A stretch of DNA of 64,000 nucleotides from an uncultured Planctomycetota bacterium (GCA_903892515.1 CAITIS010000102.1:49908-113907); one strand, 5' to 3'; shown: positions 7,699-16,230, numbered from the stretch's first letter. The notes: generated by a model not told the origin, from the letters alone. A program made the numbers and translations.

Positions 7699-8421
7699 TC
7701 AGTGTCGCGAGTGTTGTTGCCGGCTCTTCTCGCCGGTCGAGTCGATCTGAGAGCAGGCTCTCCTTAGTCGCCAGGCCAGGTACCGCCGCTCATCTCGCCA
7801 GGCCAGGTATGCCAACTCATCCTGCTGCTGCAATTCGCGGTTGAGCACATGGGTTTTCTCGGCCAGCAGATGCTCGAACAGAACATTCTCGACGTAGACG
7901 AGCCGATCGGCCCCCAGTTCACGCAAGCACAGGAATATGTCCAGCAAGTGCGTGTCGATGTAGTCGTGCCGCAACTCGTCCGGGCAGATGCCGCCCAGCA
8001 ATTCGCACGTCCGCCGCGGCAGGAATGGGAACGTGGGCAGATTCGCGCCCTGCACGCCGTCGTTGCCGTAGGCCAGGCACACGCCATCGCGGAATCGGCC
8101 GGCGGCTCCCAGCAGCAGATGGTCCCAGCCGGGCGTGCGGCAGATGATGTCATCGTTGAACAGCAGCACATGTTCGCCGTGGCTGCGGGTGAAAAGCTCG
8201 TTGGTCAGCCGGCCCATTCGCATCGCCGGTCCCACGTGCCGAATAACGCGGGCGTCCGGCAGGGGCATTTCGCGGCTGGGCACGTCGTCATCGTCGACGT
8301 ACAGCAGCACCTCGATGCTGTCTGCATCGGCCGCGGTCGAGAACACGCCTTCCAGCGTTTGCCTGAGCAGTTCGCACCGCCCCCGCGTCGGCAGCAGCAG
8401 CGAAATGGCCAGACGGCTCAT
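7699..8421 (-). CDS. GT-A fold glycosyltransferase-like protein
   Basis: A 240-residue protein starting RLAISLLLPTRGRCELLRQTLEGV, the first strand and helix of GT2-type transferases. EVLLYVDDDD is the nucleotide-binding acidic cluster and HVLLFNDDIICRTPGWD the metal-binding motif. The later HDYIDTHLLDIFLCLRELG and HLLAEKTHVLN stretches fit the acceptor side. It would transfer a sugar in the cytoplasm; donor and acceptor are unknown. Its ATG overlaps the TGA of the reductase gene before it, placing it in the same operon. The C-terminal ~30 residues are Arg-rich and Gln-rich and may be non-core. Confidence 0.7.
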   Translation of the reverse strand: MSRLAISLLLPTRGRCELLRQTLEGVFSTAADADSIEVLLYVDDDDVPSREMPLPDARVIRHVGPAMRMGRLTNELFTRSHGEHVLLFNDDIICRTPGWDHLLLGAAGRFRDGVCLAYGNDGVQGANLPTFPFLPRRTCELLGGICPDELRHDYIDTHLLDIFLCLRELGADRLVYVENVLFEHLLAEKTHVLNRELQQQDELAYLAWRDERRYLAWRLRRACSQIDSTGEKSRQQHSRH

Positions 8422-9353
8422 GGCGCGGCCTCAAGCCCGTGGCGGCAGTACCAGTCATACGCGAGCTTGAGCCCCTGCGCCAGCGGCACCTCGGGCTTCC
8501 AACCCAGCTTGCGCATCGGCCCGCTGTCGAGCAGGCGGCGCGGCATGCCGTCAGGGCGGGACGCGTCGCAGCGGATTTGCCCGCGATACCCGACGGCCTC
8601 GGCCATCCGCTGGGCCAGTTCGAGCATGCTGACCTCTTCGCCCGAGCCGATGTGAATGATCTCATCGCTGGGCAAACTCTCGGCATCCATCAGTTGGAGC
8701 ATGGCCCGGGCCACGTCGGTCGAGTAGATGAACTCGCGCCGCGGCTGGCCGCTGCCCCAGATGACGAATTCAGCGTCGGACCGCTCCTTCGCGCGGTGCA
8801 TCCGCGCCATCATCGAGCCGACCACGTGCCCCTCGTCGCTGAAGCGGTCGCCCGGCCCATAGCAGGTGGCCGGCACAACGGTGAGAAATTCCAGTTCGTG
8901 CTGGCGTCGCAGCGACTGTGCCAACATGCAGCCAGCCAACTTGGCGGTGGCAAAGGGCAGGCTCGATTCCTCCGGCGGCCCAGACCACAGCGCCGCCGGC
9001 GTAATTGGCTGGGGGCACTGCTTGGGGTACATGCAGGCGCTGGCGGGAAAGATCAACCGCCGCGTGCCGTACAAGGCCGCTGAGAGCATGACGTTGGTTG
9101 CGATAAGCACGTTTTCGGAGAAGAACTCAACGGGCTTGGTGCTGTTGGCCTTGATGCCGCCGACCCGCCCGGCCAGCAGGTACACCCGCTCGGGCCGGTG
9201 GGCGCGGAAGAACTCCTCCACCGCCTGCTGGTCGGTCAGGTGCAGTTCCGTTCGCGAGGCGGTCAGAGGCGTTTCGCCCCGCCGCACTAGCAGGTCCATG
9301 ACCGCGCTGCCGATCAGTCCGGTATGGCCCGCGACGTAGGTAAGGCTGCTCAT
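8418..9353 (-). CDS. GDP-L-fucose synthase-like SDR reductase with Tyr-to-Phe change
   Basis: A 311-residue extended short-chain dehydrogenase related to GDP-L-fucose synthase and GDP-L-colitose synthase (ColC). The NADP-binding motif is YVAGHTGLIGSA (residues 6-17). Catalytic-type residues are Ser105 and Cys107 in FPASACMYP, Lys138 and His176, matching Ser107, Cys109, Lys140 and His179 of the E. coli enzyme. The expected catalytic Tyr of YxxxK is Phe134 (LPFATAKLAG, codon TTT). Either the enzyme has lost or rerouted 4-keto reduction, or it acts mainly as an epimerase. It starts at the ATG directly after the stop of the DegT-family gene and ends overlapping the next glycosyltransferase. Confidence 0.78.
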   Translation of the reverse strand: MSSLTYVAGHTGLIGSAVMDLLVRRGETPLTASRTELHLTDQQAVEEFFRAHRPERVYLLAGRVGGIKANSTKPVEFFSENVLIATNVMLSAALYGTRRLIFPASACMYPKQCPQPITPAALWSGPPEESSLPFATAKLAGCMLAQSLRRQHELEFLTVVPATCYGPGDRFSDEGHVVGSMMARMHRAKERSDAEFVIWGSGQPRREFIYSTDVARAMLQLMDAESLPSDEIIHIGSGEEVSMLELAQRMAEAVGYRGQIRCDASRPDGMPRRLLDSGPMRKLGWKPEVPLAQGLKLAYDWYCRHGLEAAP

Positions 9354-10547
9354 CTACGCCCGCTCCTTCATGAAGGTCGCCAGCACATCGCGGAAGTAGT
9401 CGATGTGCTCTGGCTCGATCTCCTGGTGCACACCGACATGGAAGCCCTTATCGCCGACATACTCGGCCTCGGAGAACTCGCCCCAGCGATGGCCCAGGTA
9501 GGCAAAGCCCGCGCACTGCGTCGGCATGGACGCGAACAGGTTCCGGGTATCTACGCCCTTGCTCACCAAGTGCAGCACGAGGTCGTCGCGCGTGAAGGGC
9601 GCATCGGCCCCCACCAGCACAGGCAAGGCGTGCGGGCCGAGGAATTCGTGCGGCTCCTCGCGGAACGTCTGGAGCAGCGGCCCAAAGCTGGTCACCACGT
9701 CCATCATCGCCAACAGGTTGGCGTGCCGCTTGGTGACGATGGCATCGTAAATTTCCAGGCTGCCCAGCCCCACGGCCGCCTCCAACTCGTTCATCTTGGC
9801 GGAAAAGCCCACGCGTTCGAAAACAAAGCGGATGTCGGTGCCGTGCTCGAAGCGCCGCCGGCACTCGCCCGAGCCGGTGTTAACCACGCAGACGTCACAC
9901 TTGCACGCCCGGCCATGGCTGCGGAGCGAACGAAGCACCCCGGCCAACTCCGCGTCGTTGGTCGTGACGATGCCGCCTTCGATGCTCGTGATGATGTGCG
10001 CCACGTACAGGGAAAAGGCCGCCAGGTCGCCGATGGCGCCGACATTCCGGCCCTTGTACTTGGCGCCGTGCGCCTCGGCGGCGTCTTCGATCACCGCCAG
10101 TTCGTGCCGCCGCGCGATGGCCATAATAGCGTCCATGTCGGCGGGCTTGCCCATCAGGTGCACCGGCAGGATCGCCCGCGTGCGCGGCGTGATGGCCCGC
10201 TCGATCCGGGATGGGTCGATGTTAAGCGTCTCGCGGCGAACGTCCACGAAGACGGGCGTAAAGCCCGCCTGCAGCACCGCGTTGCCCGTGGCCACAAAGG
10301 ACAATGCCGGCAGAATCACTTCATCGCCACGCTGCGCGCCGCGTTCGTACAGGCACGCCAAAGCCAGCACCACCGCGTCGGTTCCGCTGGAGACCGCCAC
10401 GGCCTCGCTGGCGCCGACCAACTCGGCAAAGCGTTGCTCAAATCGCCGCACCAACTGGCCGCTGGAGACGCGCCCGCTCTCCAGGGCTTCCATCGCCAAC
10501 TGCTTGGCCAGCGGCGTGATCGTTATGGCGCCGAAAGGAATCTTCAT
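9354..10547 (-). CDS. DegT-family sugar 3-dehydrase-like enzyme (ColD/RfbH type)
   Basis: A 397-residue DegT/DnrJ/EryC1/StrS-fold PLP-type protein. VIEDAAEAHGAKYKG holds the cofactor-binding Asp155. At the position of the Schiff-base Lys it has His184 in AAFSLYVAHIITSIEGG, the replacement known in GDP-4-keto-6-deoxymannose 3-dehydratase (ColD) and the CDP-sugar 3-dehydrase E1 (RfbH). A Cys-rich loop, HGRACKCDVC followed by SGECRRRF, recalls the iron-sulfur ligand region of E1, but cluster binding is not proved. The likely reaction is PMP-dependent C3 deoxygenation of a 4-keto sugar nucleotide. It overlaps the radical SAM gene (ATGA) and precedes the fucose-synthase-like reductase, the ColD-ColC order expected for a 3,6-dideoxysugar. 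Confidence 0.8.
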   Translation of the reverse strand: MKIPFGAITITPLAKQLAMEALESGRVSSGQLVRRFEQRFAELVGASEAVAVSSGTDAVVLALACLYERGAQRGDEVILPALSFVATGNAVLQAGFTPVFVDVRRETLNIDPSRIERAITPRTRAILPVHLMGKPADMDAIMAIARRHELAVIEDAAEAHGAKYKGRNVGAIGDLAAFSLYVAHIITSIEGGIVTTNDAELAGVLRSLRSHGRACKCDVCVVNTGSGECRRRFEHGTDIRFVFERVGFSAKMNELEAAVGLGSLEIYDAIVTKRHANLLAMMDVVTSFGPLLQTFREEPHEFLGPHALPVLVGADAPFTRDDLVLHLVSKGVDTRNLFASMPTQCAGFAYLGHRWGEFSEAEYVGDKGFHVGVHQEIEPEHIDYFRDVLATFMKERA

Positions 10548-12031
10548 CGAATCTCCGTGCTCTCTGCATGTCGCCGGCGGATGTTCACCGCCAGCATCTG
10601 TTGAATATGTCGTTTCGCTTCGGGGCCGAATTGCCGCTCGATGCGTTCCTGGTAAGACCGGTCGGCGAAGAACTTCACGAACGCCCGGTCGCGGAAGTTC
10701 AGCACCTGCTGGGCCGAAAGGTGCTTTGTCGGCAGCGGCAGCGTTTCATACCCAAGCTGCGAATAGCCCGCCCAGGCCTCGGGCAACGCCCAGTGCTCCT
10801 TGATCGCCTGCTCGTACAGCCGCGAGCCGGGATACGCCATCGCGCAATAGAAATTCGCAAACTCGAAGTCGTGAACCATTGCGGCCTGGAGTGTCGCGGC
10901 CATCGTGTGATAGTCGTCCTCCGGCAGGCCGAAGATGTAATTGGCGATGATGTAAATGCCCGCCTGCCGCGTCAAGGCGATGGCCCGCTCGACCGTCTCG
11001 TCCTCGAATCGCTTGGACGCCTCCAACCGAACCGACGCCACGGCCGACTCGAAGCCGTACGCCAGCCAGTTCACGCCGGCCTGCTTAAGCTTGTCCAGCA
11101 GGTCGGGCGCCACCGTGTCGACACGGGCGTACGCCCAGATATTCAGCCCGTAGTTGCGTTCGATCAGCCCCTGGCAGATCGCCCGCACGCGCTCGGGCTT
11201 AAGCACGAACAGTTCGTCGGCGATCTTGATGTTCGTCACGCCGTACCGGCTGACCAGCAGGTCGATTTCGGCCAGCACCGACGCCACGCCGCGGTAGCGA
11301 ATGCCGCTGCCGCCAAAGGGGGCGTTGATGCAGCAGAAGGAGCAATTGAACGGGCAGCCGAAGGACGTGTAGATGGCGGCGTACGGGCTGCGCCGGTCGA
11401 GGCGGTCAAAGCAGTGCCAGTTGTGGGCGCGATATCCGGCCATCGGCAGCAGGTCCCACGCCCCACCGTCCAAGTCGGCGTCCAGATCCTTCAGCAGCGG
11501 CGCCGGCGGCGTGTGCGTCACCTGGCCGTCGCGGCGAAACCACAGCCCGGCCACCTTTTCAAGTTCCTGCCCGCCGGCCTGGAGGCACGCCAGCAGCGCG
11601 TCCAGCGTGCGGAAGCCTTCGCCTTGAATGGCGAAATCGCAGGGTTCCTCGGTCAGCGTTCGCTCGGGCAGGGCCGAAACATGCACGCCGCCCAGCGCCA
11701 GCGGCAGCGCCGGCAGCGAGTCCTTGATCTGCTGGGCGATGAGCCTGACGACGGGCATCTTCTGCGTCGAGGCCGAGGGATTGGCCCCGTAAGCGAAGAT
11801 CACCGCCAGGATCGGCGAAGCCTCTCCGACGCGCTGGGCCACCTGCGACGCAGTCAGCGCCTCGGCGTCAGCGTCGATGATCTCGACGGCCCAGGACTTC
11901 TGCTGCAAGTACCGCCCAACCAGCGCCAACCACAATGGCGGCTCGATCGCGGCCAGGTCATTGGAGAGATCCTGGTACGCCTCGGAGCGACCGCCGGGGT
12001 TTATCAACACAATGTCGCAGTGACTCTTCAT
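10544..12031 (-). CDS. B12-binding domain radical SAM protein
   Basis: A 495-residue class B radical SAM enzyme. An N-terminal cobalamin-binding-type Rossmann domain (about residues 1-150: IVLINPGG, LALGGVHVSALPE, FAIQGEG) precedes the radical SAM core, with the iron-sulfur motif CPFNCSFC (Cys226, Cys230, Cys233). The B12-binding DxHxxG motif is not obvious, so cobalamin may be bound base-on or not at all. Such enzymes often methylate unactivated carbons or rearrange substrates. ATG 12031 overlaps the TGA of the preceding glycosyltransferase. Its place inside a nucleotide-sugar operon suggests modification of a sugar or glycan; this is inference. Confidence 0.82.
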   Translation of the reverse strand: MKSHCDIVLINPGGRSEAYQDLSNDLAAIEPPLWLALVGRYLQQKSWAVEIIDADAEALTASQVAQRVGEASPILAVIFAYGANPSASTQKMPVVRLIAQQIKDSLPALPLALGGVHVSALPERTLTEEPCDFAIQGEGFRTLDALLACLQAGGQELEKVAGLWFRRDGQVTHTPPAPLLKDLDADLDGGAWDLLPMAGYRAHNWHCFDRLDRRSPYAAIYTSFGCPFNCSFCCINAPFGGSGIRYRGVASVLAEIDLLVSRYGVTNIKIADELFVLKPERVRAICQGLIERNYGLNIWAYARVDTVAPDLLDKLKQAGVNWLAYGFESAVASVRLEASKRFEDETVERAIALTRQAGIYIIANYIFGLPEDDYHTMAATLQAAMVHDFEFANFYCAMAYPGSRLYEQAIKEHWALPEAWAGYSQLGYETLPLPTKHLSAQQVLNFRDRAFVKFFADRSYQERIERQFGPEAKRHIQQMLAVNIRRRHAESTEIR

Positions 12032-13518
12032 CGTCTCCACAGCCGCCTGAGCCGGTCAGGCCCGACGCCACGCTTGAGCAAGCCTTCGGCCAGGTTCTCT
12101 TGGCGTGACAACAGCAGCACGCCGCCCGCAGCCTGCCAATCGCTGGGCAGTATATCATCAAGCCGCCACGGGCGCACGAAGCGAACCTCGATGCCCACGT
12201 CGCGCATCAGCGTCCGGACGATCCGCTCATGTGTGGAGTCGCAGACGAAAATCACGGGCGAGCGGCCTTCCAAGTAGGCCGTGCAGAGCAGGTGCCATGT
12301 GCGCCGCGCGAGGTACTTCTGTCGGCTCAGCCGTCGGCGGAAGGATCGGCGGCGCTGCGGATCGGACGGGGCCTGGCCTGCCATCCGCTCCCCCACGGCC
12401 AGCCGGTACAACCGCGGCAGCAGGAGCAGCTTCGTGGATCGCCGCAATAATGGCGCTGTACGCGGCGAATCGATGGATCCGGCCGGCAACCCCGGTTTGC
12501 CTGGCAGTCCCGGTGCGCTTGGCAGTCCGGGCTTGCCAGGCACGATGCGTCTGACCCGCTGGGCTGCCCGCAGCGCTTCGATGTTCCAACCGGCCACGCG
12601 AAGCGGGTCGATCAAGGCGGCGCAAATCCCGTCGGTGTCAGAAGAGTCCAGCTCACCCCGCCGCAAAAGTTCGATAGCCCGGTTTTCGACCATTGGCCTG
12701 ACCCTGCCGGTGCGCCTGGCCTCCAGCGCCAATAGCGACATGTGCCTGCCGTCGTCGGGGCCGGCGAAGTTCTCCGCGCCTGCCTGCCCGGGGTGCCACA
12801 CGTGATACAGGAACTCGCTCTCGTGCCACCGCTCCGTCTTGCCGTCGTTGGCGAGCCGAAACGTCAGCTCGTACGGCCCGCAGATATGCCCGATGTAGTC
12901 GTCGTGCTCATCCGCCCCGCCGATGGCCAGCAGATCCTGCCGCCTTGCCGACAAGCACGCCCCATAATTCAGGCTGTGAATGGGATCGCGCTTGTCGAGC
13001 AAGCCTTGGGTGGTCGAGCCGGCCCAGTTGATCGCCCCTTCGCCGGTGACCTCGTCGAAGTCAGGATAGTTGAAGGGATAGAAGCGCCGGCTGTTGTTGC
13101 GGACCTCGTCGTGATGCAGCGCCAGCCGGTCGTTCGCGGCAAAGGCGTCGATGATCGAGCGGACGAAACTGGGCTTGAAGAAGGCGTCGCTGTCCATGAT
13201 CGTGACGATCTGGCCACGGGCCAGCGCGACGCCCACGTTGTACATGAGGTGCTTGTGGTAATAGACCTCCGGCGGCATCTCCAGCACGACGTGGGCGTCC
13301 ACCTGCGGCCCCCGGCCGGGGCGCCTCTGCGAGCCGTCCAGCAGTTCCTTGGCCCGCCGCGACCAATACTCCACCCAGATGACCTCGTACTGCTCGCGCG
13401 GCACGTCCTGGCGGTCGAAATAATCCAGTATGTGGAAGCTGTCCCGGCAGGACCAGTCCAACAAAAGGAAACTGACCTGGGGCTGCGAACTCAGTGGCCG
13501 ACGAAACACAATCTGCAT
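12028..13518 (-). CDS. Two-domain glycosyltransferase with collagen-like linker
   Basis: A 496-residue protein. Residues 10-270 form a GT2-like domain (VSFLLLDWSCRDSF, YEVIWVEYW, metal motif IMDSDAFF at 107-114, then DDYIGHICGPYELTFRL and HVWHPGQAG). Residues 327-347 are a Gly-X-Y collagen-like tract (PGKPGLPSAPGLPGKPGLP). The C-terminal ~120 residues (SPVIFVCDSTHERIVRTLMRD) are of a type I do not recognise. It heads the minus-strand sugar cluster and its stop overlaps the radical SAM start. It probably transfers a sugar onto a glycan; the role of the collagen-like spacer is unknown. The gap upstream has repeats but no obvious promoter. Confidence 0.7.
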   Translation of the reverse strand: MQIVFRRPLSSQPQVSFLLLDWSCRDSFHILDYFDRQDVPREQYEVIWVEYWSRRAKELLDGSQRRPGRGPQVDAHVVLEMPPEVYYHKHLMYNVGVALARGQIVTIMDSDAFFKPSFVRSIIDAFAANDRLALHHDEVRNNSRRFYPFNYPDFDEVTGEGAINWAGSTTQGLLDKRDPIHSLNYGACLSARRQDLLAIGGADEHDDYIGHICGPYELTFRLANDGKTERWHESEFLYHVWHPGQAGAENFAGPDDGRHMSLLALEARRTGRVRPMVENRAIELLRRGELDSSDTDGICAALIDPLRVAGWNIEALRAAQRVRRIVPGKPGLPSAPGLPGKPGLPAGSIDSPRTAPLLRRSTKLLLLPRLYRLAVGERMAGQAPSDPQRRRSFRRRLSRQKYLARRTWHLLCTAYLEGRSPVIFVCDSTHERIVRTLMRDVGIEVRFVRPWRLDDILPSDWQAAGGVLLLSRQENLAEGLLKRGVGPDRLRRLWRR

Positions 13519-13582
13519 AAATGCAATCTAGGGATTTTGGGCCGGGAAACAAGCACGCACCGGAAGAAGGCCGAAGGAAAGG

Positions 13583-13640
13583 TTGGAGGTTGGAGGTCGG
13601 AGGCCGGAGGTCGGAGGCCGGAGGTCGGAGGCCGGAGGTC
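13583..13640. repeat. GGCCGGAG/GTCGGAG minisatellite, copy 3
   Basis: About three and a half tandem units of 16 bp (GGAGGTCGGAGGCCGG). This is the longest array of the family in the window. Confidence 0.8.
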
Positions 13641-13644
13641 GAAT

Positions 13645-13688
13645 GGGTGCCATAGGTTGAGCCGCGTCGTTTGCGGCTCTACCTATGC
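13645..13688 (+). repeat. REP-like palindrome, dispersed copy
   Basis: GGGTGCCATAGGTTGAGCCG pairs with CGGCTCTACCTATGCC around a short TCGTTTG loop region. It is the RAYT-family palindrome 11 kb from the transposase gene. A run of four CGACTCCC-type units follows at 13715-13750. Confidence 0.85.
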
Positions 13689-13754
13689 CAGACCGAACCG
13701 CAAGGCAGCAGGTTTCCCGAGTCTTCCCGACTCCCGACTCCCGACTCCCGTCTT

Positions 13755-15608
13755 TCACCACGCATCCGTGCGGAACGGTTCAGCCGGCAGAGCGGCACCA
13801 TTGACCAGGTTGCACTGCGGCGCAGCCGACCAGGCGTACCGCACCGCCACGGGCGCCGGCACGTCAGGACTGCTCAGCACCACACCCTGACCGTCGATCC
13901 GCGCCATGGCAGACACGAACCGCCGATCCTCGCCCGCCAGCGCGAAGGCCAGCGGCTTCTTGCCGTCGCGCGTGGCCAAGCCCTTGGCGTGATCCAGCGC
14001 GACTCGCACTTTGCCCTTGGCCACCACAAAGCTCGCAAACACCGGCCCGCGCCACTCGATGGGTTTGCCATACGTCTTGGCCAGCGCCTGCACGGCCAGT
14101 CGATGCCCGGAAAGCTGCTTGTTGCGCGGGTGGACGTCCTTTTCGCCGCCGTCGACGGTCACGGCCATGCCGGTGTGCGGCACCGTCAGCGTCGCTGCCT
14201 GGACCTCGCGAAACAGCGGCAAGTTCGGGTGCGTCGCTTCGCTGCCATAGTCTTCCAACTGCACGAAGTAGAACGGCAGCCGCGCGTCACCCCACTGCTC
14301 TCGCCAGTCGTCAATCAGCAGGCCAGACAGTTCCCGGTACTCGCCGTGCCGCGGGACGTTGTTCTCGCCCTGCCACCAGATCCAGCCCTTGAGCGCGAAC
14401 TGTCGCAGCGGATGGATCATGCTGTTGTACAGCGTGCTGGGAACGAGGGCCTGACCCAGGCGGCCGACCCGGTCCAGTGCGGCCTCAGGGCGATAGCGCC
14501 ATGCACCGGCCAGCGAAATCGTGCCCAGATCGGCGCGGTTGATGACGGACAAGTTCATCAAGCCGGCTGGGCCCGTGAAGCCACCGTTGACGTTGTGGGC
14601 GAAGGCACGCACGGCGATGACGTTCTTGCCGGGTTTGACCATCGCGGCGGGAATCGTGTACCGCCGGGGCATGTCCCAGGCTCCCCGGCACTCCGGCCCG
14701 ATGCCGCCGACGCGCTGGCCGTTGAAGTACGTGTTGTCGAAATCGACGATGGGGCCAAGGCCCAGTGCCGGTTCCTGGCCTCTCCAGGCCGGCGGGATCG
14801 TCACCGTCTTGCGGAACCAGAACGGGCCGACCTTGGGCACATGCTGCGTCCAATACGCCGGCAGTACGATCTTCTGCCAGAGCTTTTCGTCGCAGGCCTC
14901 GCTCGCCCAACCCAGCGCGACGCCCTTGTTGCATTTGTCTTTGTGGAAGCCGCCCTGGACGGGACCGGCGGACTTGCCCGAGTTGAGTTCGGCCTTGAAG
15001 GGCGCCACGAGCTTGCGGTAGCCGCTGAATCGCTTGAGGCTGCTCAGGCTGATCCACGGCTCGATGTCGGTGCCGCCCCAGGAGGAGTTGACCAGGCCGA
15101 TGGGCGTGCCGGTGGCCTGGTGGACTTCGCGGCCAAAGAAGTACAGCACGGCCGAAAAGTCGCCGGCGGTATCAGGGCTGCATTCCTGCCAGCGGCCTTG
15201 CACGTCGGACTCTGCCGCCCGGCTGGCGCAGGGCGTGACCGTGAACAGCCGAATCTTCGGGTACATCGCGGCCTGGATTTCCCGCGGCCCGTCCTTCGAT
15301 GGCCCCAGCAACCATTCCATGTTGGACTGCCCCGAGCCCAGCCAGACGTCGCCGACCAGGACGTTTTCGATCACCCGCTCAGCGCCGGCCTGGATGCGAA
15401 GCTGGTGCGGCCCGCCGGGTTTCAGCGCCGGCAAGCGGACGACGAAGTCGCCTCGGTCGTTGGCTGTAGCGGACGCGCTCTTGCCGGCAATTTCGACGCG
15501 GACGCGCTGGCCGGGATGACACTTGCCCCAGATCGCGGCGCGAACGCCGGCCTGCACCACCATGTTGTCACTGATGATCGACGGCAGCCAGAGTAGTTCG
15601 GACGACAT
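13755..15608 (-). CDS. Sialate O-acetylesterase family protein (SASA domain)
   Basis: A 617-residue esterase family protein that removes O-acetyl groups from sialic acids or related glycans. WLGSGQSNMEW (near residue 90) carries the catalytic Ser of the GQSNM motif. GLVNSSWGGTDIEPWISL and WIWWQGENN are the other SGNH-like blocks. The sialate esterase jelly-roll region (residues ~240-350) is inserted between them, and the conserved acidic/His segment DVHPRNKQLSGHRLA closes the active site. No convincing signal peptide is seen at MSSELLWLPSI; export is unproved although relatives are usually periplasmic. It stands alone between two REP copies and may act on acylated glycans made by neighbouring clusters. 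Confidence 0.85.
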   Translation of the reverse strand: MSSELLWLPSIISDNMVVQAGVRAAIWGKCHPGQRVRVEIAGKSASATANDRGDFVVRLPALKPGGPHQLRIQAGAERVIENVLVGDVWLGSGQSNMEWLLGPSKDGPREIQAAMYPKIRLFTVTPCASRAAESDVQGRWQECSPDTAGDFSAVLYFFGREVHQATGTPIGLVNSSWGGTDIEPWISLSSLKRFSGYRKLVAPFKAELNSGKSAGPVQGGFHKDKCNKGVALGWASEACDEKLWQKIVLPAYWTQHVPKVGPFWFRKTVTIPPAWRGQEPALGLGPIVDFDNTYFNGQRVGGIGPECRGAWDMPRRYTIPAAMVKPGKNVIAVRAFAHNVNGGFTGPAGLMNLSVINRADLGTISLAGAWRYRPEAALDRVGRLGQALVPSTLYNSMIHPLRQFALKGWIWWQGENNVPRHGEYRELSGLLIDDWREQWGDARLPFYFVQLEDYGSEATHPNLPLFREVQAATLTVPHTGMAVTVDGGEKDVHPRNKQLSGHRLAVQALAKTYGKPIEWRGPVFASFVVAKGKVRVALDHAKGLATRDGKKPLAFALAGEDRRFVSAMARIDGQGVVLSSPDVPAPVAVRYAWSAAPQCNLVNGAALPAEPFRTDAW

Positions 15609-15699
15609 GTTGTCTCCTGCTAAGATGTCTGAGGATGCAGCCGGCCACCGCCCGCGTCAAGGGCGCCAAGCCAAGGGTGCGAACCAAGGTGCGAATCAA

Positions 15700-15742
15700 G
15701 GGTGCCATAGGTTGAGCCGCGCCGTTGCGGCTCTACCTATGC
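15700..15742 (+). repeat. REP-like palindrome, dispersed copy
   Basis: GGGTGCCATAGGTTGAGCCG with CGGCTCTACCTATGCG after a CGCCGTTG centre, upstream of the esterase gene. Three short GGGTGCGAA-type repeats precede it (15673-15700). Confidence 0.85.
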
Positions 15743-15834
15743 GTGTGGGCGCCATGCTGACACAAGGTCTGGCATAGGCAGCCCCGTCTTCGCCAAAAGA
15801 CGCGAAGCCGTGCCAGCCTGTGGCACCCAGCGCG

Positions 15835-16230
15835 TCAGGCGCTGCGGCGGCGACGACGGGGAGTTTGTTCGGCCGGCTCGGGATAGGCTGTCTCGACAAG
15901 CCCGTTGATGGCGGCGAAAAGCTTTCGCTTCTTTGGATCGGATGGCGATTCCACCGCTGACGCCTTCCACAGCAGAATAGCAGGAGGAAGCCCCACGGCC
16001 TGGCTGAGCTTCTCCAGGTGCTTGACGGTCAGATTGCGCTGACCCCGGGCGACCCGGCTGATGAATCCCTGGTCCACTTGGAGCATCTGGCCAATCTGTT
16101 CTTGTGTCATTGAATAGGATAGGCCGACGTACCGGACCGCCTTGGCGCACAAGCCCTTCTTGAGTCGAACAGGCCCCAGGACCGCCATCCGGCGCTTCAT
16201 GTCCGCTCCGCTCATTCGCTTCGTCGTCAT
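15835..16230 (-). CDS. XRE-family helix-turn-helix regulator
   Basis: A 131-residue DNA-binding protein. The Cro/C1-type helix-turn-helix is at about residues 36-85: YSMTQEQIGQMLQVDQGFISR, then VARGQRNLTVKHLEKLSQAVGL. The C-terminal tail ends in a basic run, RRRRRS. It is the second gene of a two-gene unit behind the 86-residue protein at 16243-16503. The unit follows a promoter region rich in inverted repeats (16517-16562), so autoregulation is likely but inferred. The pairing resembles toxin-antitoxin or small stress operons, but the partner has no recognisable toxin fold. Confidence 0.8.
   Translation of the reverse strand: MTTKRMSGADMKRRMAVLGPVRLKKGLCAKAVRYVGLSYSMTQEQIGQMLQVDQGFISRVARGQRNLTVKHLEKLSQAVGLPPAILLWKASAVESPSDPKKRKLFAAINGLVETAYPEPAEQTPRRRRRSA

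Noticed and set aside
13671..15596. Long plus-strand open frame opposite the esterase gene
   Set aside because: It is antisense to a protein with a clear GQSNM esterase pattern, has Arg/His-rich composition typical of high-GC shadows and shows no family motif. The same applies to long antisense frames opposite the radical SAM (10568-12277), dnaB (3948-5210) and ABC (18188-19333) genes.
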